The translations under genes and the position numbers were made by a program. From Desulfosarcina ovata subsp. ovata (GTDB lineage: Bacteria; Desulfobacterota; Desulfobacteria; Desulfobacterales; Desulfosarcinaceae): 64,000 nt of DNA. Positions within the stretch are counted from its first letter, which is position 1. Each line of letters begins with the position of its first letter. The stretch is taken from NCBI RefSeq assembly GCF_009689005.1, contig NZ_AP021879.1, positions 2,232,001-2,296,000 of the forward strand, read 5' to 3'. Below the pieces are notes generated by a model. That model saw only the letters and a list, made by a program, of their open reading frames with translations, had not been told where the DNA came from and did not search any database. Shown here piece after piece: positions 60,988-64,000 of the stretch.

Positions 60988-61929
60988 TCAGCGGATACCC
61001 TGGGGTGTGAAGCGGATCCCCATCTCCACATATGGCAGGTTGAGACCGGACGGATGCGGATCCACCGGGTTGGACTTGACGATGGCCTTGTAGCCCGATT
61101 CGTCAAGATACGTACTTCCCGATCGGTCCGTAAAGAAGATGTCCCGGATCTCACCGTTTGGCATCACCTTGAAAACAATCGCCGAGGCCAGGGAGCGGTC
61201 ACCGCCGGACAACTGTTCGTTAAAGGCCCAATTTTTCTGGATCTGGAAAGCCACTTCGATGCGATACAGATCGATCAGTTCAGCGCTTCGCTTACCGTCT
61301 TCATTGAACGGCCCCGGGGTGGCCCCTGCCTTGCCGGTGGACGTACCGCGGCCCTCACCCCCCCCTTTTGCCGACGCTGCCGATTTGGCGGCCTCGACCT
61401 TGCCCACCTCCTGGCGCAGCCGGTTCAGGGCCGATTTTAGATCTTCCGGGGATGCGGCCTGCGCCTCAGGGGCGGCGGGCGTTTTAACCACCTTCGTCTC
61501 CAGCTGTTCGATGGCCTTCTTGACCACCTGGGTGGACTTAAAGGTTTTGTGTTTCAGCGATGTCTTGGGTTTCGGTGGCGTCGGGAAAGGGGTAACGGCG
61601 GGTTTGGCCGTCTTCTTAACCGCCTTTTTAACCGGTTTTGGTGGCGGCGCCGGTTTGACATCGGCAGTTTTTTTGGCGGCCGGCGGTTTCCGGTCCGCGC
61701 TGGCCGATGAAGCGGTTCCGCTGGCATCTTTTTTCATGGAAACCATGCTGACACTGATCACGGAGCGGGGCTGGGGCCGATCAAAACGCAGGCTGGGTGT
61801 TACCACAAACAGGGCCAGAAACACCATATGGCAAACCAGGGAAATGGCAACGGGATAAGCCAACGACATCTGGCCGTCGGCCTTTCGCCCATCGCTGAAA
61901 GACACCGGCACACGAACGTTCGTTCTCAT
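60988..61929 (-). CDS. tolA: TolA/TonB-type energy transducer
   Basis: This is a 313-aa inner-membrane protein: short cytosolic start, TM at about residues 22-44, a long Lys/Pro/Ala-rich periplasmic stretch (about 75-200), and a C-terminal TonB-like domain ('AFQIQKNWAFNEQL', 'VFKVMPNGEIRDIFFTDRSGS'). By position in tolQ-R-A-B it is TolA, linking TolQR to TolB-Pal at the outer membrane. It starts in TGATG with the tolR stop. It is shorter than E. coli TolA (421 aa). Confidence 0.9.
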   Translation of the reverse strand: MRTNVRVPVSFSDGRKADGQMSLAYPVAISLVCHMVFLALFVVTPSLRFDRPQPRSVISVSMVSMKKDASGTASSASADRKPPAAKKTADVKPAPPPKPVKKAVKKTAKPAVTPFPTPPKPKTSLKHKTFKSTQVVKKAIEQLETKVVKTPAAPEAQAASPEDLKSALNRLRQEVGKVEAAKSAASAKGGGEGRGTSTGKAGATPGPFNEDGKRSAELIDLYRIEVAFQIQKNWAFNEQLSGGDRSLASAIVFKVMPNGEIRDIFFTDRSGSTYLDESGYKAIVKSNPVDPHPSGLNLPYVEMGIRFTPQGIR

Positions 61930-62369
61930 CAGCCTTTCTTACCGGACATCGGGTCAGTGGCGGGCTCGTCAAAGGGGTCGGTCACCATCCCCAGTTTTTC
62001 AACGCCGGCCGCCTTGATTTCGGCCATCACGGAAACCACCATGCCGTAGGAAACGTCCTTGTCGGCCCGGAAGAAAACCTCCCGATCGGTCTGCCCCTGC
62101 AGAATCTTCTCCAGCTTGTCCCTGAGAAAGTCCATGCGGACCTGGAAGTCATTGATGTATACGTTGCTCTCCCGGTCGATGGTCACGGTGATATTCTCCT
62201 TTTCCGTAACCATGGGTTTGGCACTCACTTCAGGAAGGGCGACATCGACCCCCTGAACCATCATGGGGGCGGTAACCATGAAAATGATCAAAAGGACCAG
62301 CATAACATCCACGAAGGGGGTGACGTTGATATCCGACATGAGCCGGTCGCTGCCGCTGCCAATGGCCAT
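61929..62369 (-). CDS. tolR: Tol-Pal motor protein TolR (ExbD family)
   Basis: This is a 146-aa protein with one TM (about residues 17-38, 'INVTPFVDVMLVLLIIFMV') containing the proton-path Asp21, then a periplasmic domain. It has a strong ribosome site AAAGGAGG. It forms the stator/rotor with TolQ that uses proton flow to energise TolA. It is coupled to tolA by a one-base overlap. Confidence 0.95.
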   Translation of the reverse strand: MAIGSGSDRLMSDINVTPFVDVMLVLLIIFMVTAPMMVQGVDVALPEVSAKPMVTEKENITVTIDRESNVYINDFQVRMDFLRDKLEKILQGQTDREVFFRADKDVSYGMVVSVMAEIKAAGVEKLGMVTDPFDEPATDPMSGKKG

Positions 62370-62391
62370 GTTTCCTCCTTTGGCTCAAGGA

Positions 62392-63105
62392 TTACCTTAG
62401 AATGTCCCGATCGAGGATATTCAGAAAATCCGCGGAAAAACTGTGCAGTTCGGTTTCGATGACGCGAATCTTCTGCATGAAATGGTTGAACGCAATCACG
62501 GCGGGAATCGCCACGGCCAACCCGGCTGCCGTGGCCACCAGGGCCTCCGAGATACCCGGGGCCACAACGGCGAGACTGGCCGAACCGCGCTGGCCGATAC
62601 CATGGAAGGAGTTCATGATCCCCCATACGGTGCCGAACAGCCCGATAAACGGAGTGGTGTTGCCGGTGGTGGCCAGAAACGGTACCATCTGGCCAAGCCG
62701 TGTCATCTCTGTGTTGATGGCCCGGCGAAGGGCACGCTTGACATTGCCGCTTCCCGAAAACTCATGTCGCAGGGAGGAGGTTTCATCGGGTACGCCACTC
62801 TCCTCTCCCGGTTTCCCGCTGGTATTGAGCTTGCGCAGTTCGGCATATCCGATTCTGAAAATCCGGGCGACCGGGCTGCCACCGAGCTGTTTGGCCTTGG
62901 TATACGCACCCGCCAGGTCCCGGCTCTTCCAGAAATAGTCGATGAAGATGTCCGATTCCTTAAACGCCTTACGGATGTAACGCATTTTGATGATGATGAT
63001 CGACCATGACATTACGGAAAAGAACAACAGCAGCAACAACACAAATTTCACCATCAGGCTCGCGTTGCTGATAATATGAATATAATCCATCTGGTTAGCA
63101 CCCAT
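62392..63105 (-). CDS. tolQ: Tol-Pal motor protein TolQ (MotA/ExbB family)
   Basis: This is a 237-aa protein with three TM segments (about 15-37, 145-167 and 178-200) and a cytosolic loop. 'LATTGNTTPFIGLFGTVWGIMNSF' and 'GISEALVATAAGLAVAIPAVIAFN' are the family motifs holding the Thr/Glu-type ion-path residues. It is the first gene of the tol-pal operon. No ybgC lies before it, unlike E. coli. Confidence 0.96.
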   Translation of the reverse strand: MGANQMDYIHIISNASLMVKFVLLLLLFFSVMSWSIIIIKMRYIRKAFKESDIFIDYFWKSRDLAGAYTKAKQLGGSPVARIFRIGYAELRKLNTSGKPGEESGVPDETSSLRHEFSGSGNVKRALRRAINTEMTRLGQMVPFLATTGNTTPFIGLFGTVWGIMNSFHGIGQRGSASLAVVAPGISEALVATAAGLAVAIPAVIAFNHFMQKIRVIETELHSFSADFLNILDRDILR

Positions 63106-63215
63106 TCATTTTTCTCCAATCAGTGGATGGCGGGCATTCGTCGATTTTTTGCAGGCATTGATGCGAAGTCATGTGAAACCCGGCAAGACAGCTTCCAACC
63201 CCTTGAAAAAGTGCC

Positions 63216-63248
63216 TGTATAACTATACAAGCCATCCAGCGGTGTCAA
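63216..63248 (-). promoter_or_regulatory. Candidate tolQ promoter with a TGTATA dyad
   Basis: On the minus strand TTGACA (63248-63243) is followed after 15 bases by TATAGT (63227-63222). The -10 lies in the palindrome TGTATA-AC-TATACA (63216-63229), which may be an operator. The spacing is two bases short of ideal. The tolQ start is about 110 bases downstream. Confidence 0.38.
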
Positions 63249-63386
63249 GCGGTTTGACGTTTGAAGCACCGTTACATAAGGCTTTGCGGAAGGTGAGGCA
63301 CCCTGCCGCTCACCGATTCCGGTATCACCTCTGCCGTCTTGCACGCCGGCGCCACTTCCAACGACAATCAACCAACGAGGTCTGTC

Positions 63387-63935
63387 ATGAATCGAGTTAC
63401 CGAGTTCCTCTTCGAAGCCATGCTGCTCAAACGGGTGCATCGCACCGGCTACCAGTTTCTGGGCCCAGGCCAAGAATCCGTTGCCGAACACACCTTTGCG
63501 GTGATGTGCATCGCCTGGACGCTAGCCCAATTGACCCCGCAAGCGGACCAGAAACGGCTCCTGGCCATGTGCCTGGTCCACGATCTGCCCGAGGCGCGCA
63601 TGGGCGATCTCAACTATGTTCAAAAACACTATGTCACCGCCGATGAAACATCGGCCGTGGCGCATTTGACCCGGGGGCTTCCCTTTGGCGCCGATATAAA
63701 GGAACTGATCGATGAATTCAATGCCCGCGAAACCCTCGAGGCCCGTCTGGCCAACGACGCCGACCAACTGGCGTTCCTGCTTGACCTGAAGTCTCTTTCG
63801 GACATGGGGTATGCCGCACCGGAAAAGTGGGCCAGCCATGTTCAGGAGCGCCTTAAAACTTCTGCAGGCGTGGAACTTTCTGAAAGCATTAGCAAAACTG
63901 AATGGGATTCATGGTGGCTGAAAATTTTCTCTTGA
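63387..63935 (+). CDS. HD-domain phosphohydrolase (YfbR/HDDC2-like)
   Basis: This is a 182-aa HD-superfamily protein. 'SVAEHTFAVMCIAWTLA', 'LVHDLPEARMGDLN' and 'NDADQLAFLLDL' supply the metal-binding His, HD and Asp residues. The layout is like 5'-deoxynucleotidase YfbR and its HDDC2 relatives, which clean up nucleoside monophosphates. The ATG has GAGG six bases upstream. It is divergent from tolQ across a 281-base gap that should include its promoter. The sequence ends 65 bases after its stop. Confidence 0.88.
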   Translation: MNRVTEFLFEAMLLKRVHRTGYQFLGPGQESVAEHTFAVMCIAWTLAQLTPQADQKRLLAMCLVHDLPEARMGDLNYVQKHYVTADETSAVAHLTRGLPFGADIKELIDEFNARETLEARLANDADQLAFLLDLKSLSDMGYAAPEKWASHVQERLKTSAGVELSESISKTEWDSWWLKIFS

Positions 63936-64000
63936 CAGCGCCCCAGAGCAGCAATAAGTATTTATCCTTGTTCAAAATTTTCGGCAATCACTTACAAACG

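Noticed and set aside
1..64000. CRISPR arrays, tRNA, rRNA, integrase or transposase genes
   Set aside because: I looked for regularly spaced repeats, RNA gene signatures and DDE or tyrosine-recombinase proteins and found none.

Overview
The window reads as a high-GC Gram-negative chromosome segment. Its markers are a complete Tol-Pal envelope system, a lipoprotein outer-membrane efflux factor, LolA-type and DedA-type proteins, bactofilin, and two small-protein types I associate with Desulfobacterota (Deltaproteobacteria). A sulfate-reducer-like, Desulfosarcina/Desulfobacteraceae-type host is my best guess. It rests on gene families and repeat style, not on a marker-gene match. I saw no rRNA, tRNA, CRISPR array, integrase or transposase gene.

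Layout. 0-7 kb: an RND tripartite efflux operon (adaptor, pump, outer-membrane factor) followed by a Bcr/CflA-type MFS exporter. 7.2-10.2 kb: a GT-B glycosyltransferase overlapping an alpha/beta-hydrolase/radical-SAM fusion. 10.2-15.2 kb, minus strand: dehydratase, ketoreductase, LolA-like protein, small lipoprotein, B12-type radical SAM protein and PAS/HD-GYP protein. 15.3-26.7 kb, plus strand: ACP, ketosynthase/chain-length-factor-like fusion, B12-type radical SAM, dehydratase, second ACP, two related radical SAM proteins, two more ketosynthases, a thioesterase and a dehydratase/phosphopantetheinyl-transferase fusion. 27.4-35.5 kb, plus strand: GT25 glycosyltransferase, MMPL exporter/methyltransferase fusion, polysaccharide deacetylase, acyl/aryl-acid ligase, second thioesterase and a fatty-acid-kinase-like DAK2/DegV fusion.

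Taken together, 11.3-35.5 kb looks like one dedicated type II fatty-acid/polyene pathway. It has its own carrier proteins, condensing enzymes, one ketoreductase, three dehydratases, no enoyl reductase, its own PPTase, and export parts (MMPL, LolA, lipoprotein). This part list resembles aryl-polyene clusters. The four (or five) radical SAM enzymes and five multi-domain fusions are not part of the aryl-polyene scheme I know. B12-type radical SAM genes beside FabF/ACP/FabZ genes recall the candidate ladderane-lipid operons described for anammox bacteria and some deltaproteobacteria. The product cannot be read from sequence. This cluster is the most likely 'undescribed system' here.

35.6-44.4 kb: envelope and small-molecule genes (DedA-PAP2-LssY protein, ROK kinase, NAD-dependent epimerase, a ThiS/MoaD-ThiF pair, a DUF2080-like small protein, GNAT, YcbB-type L,D-transpeptidase). 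44.5-50.9 kb: a Yej-type oligopeptide ABC system with yejA convergent to the permease/ATPase operon and the ATPase split in two. 51.2-52.1 kb: rplM-rpsI with a promoter and a clear terminator. 52.2-57.6 kb: CYTH protein, bactofilin, proline-rich membrane protein, SAM-hydrolase family protein and ruvCAB. 57.7-63.1 kb: tolQRAB-pal-cpoB. The window ends with an HD-domain hydrolase.

Three non-coding structures stand out: a 216-bp inverted-repeat element flanked by a perfect 12-bp direct repeat at 27.1-27.4 kb, a 15-mer copy of its end at 40.1 kb, and a ~160-bp imperfect palindrome between pal and cpoB.
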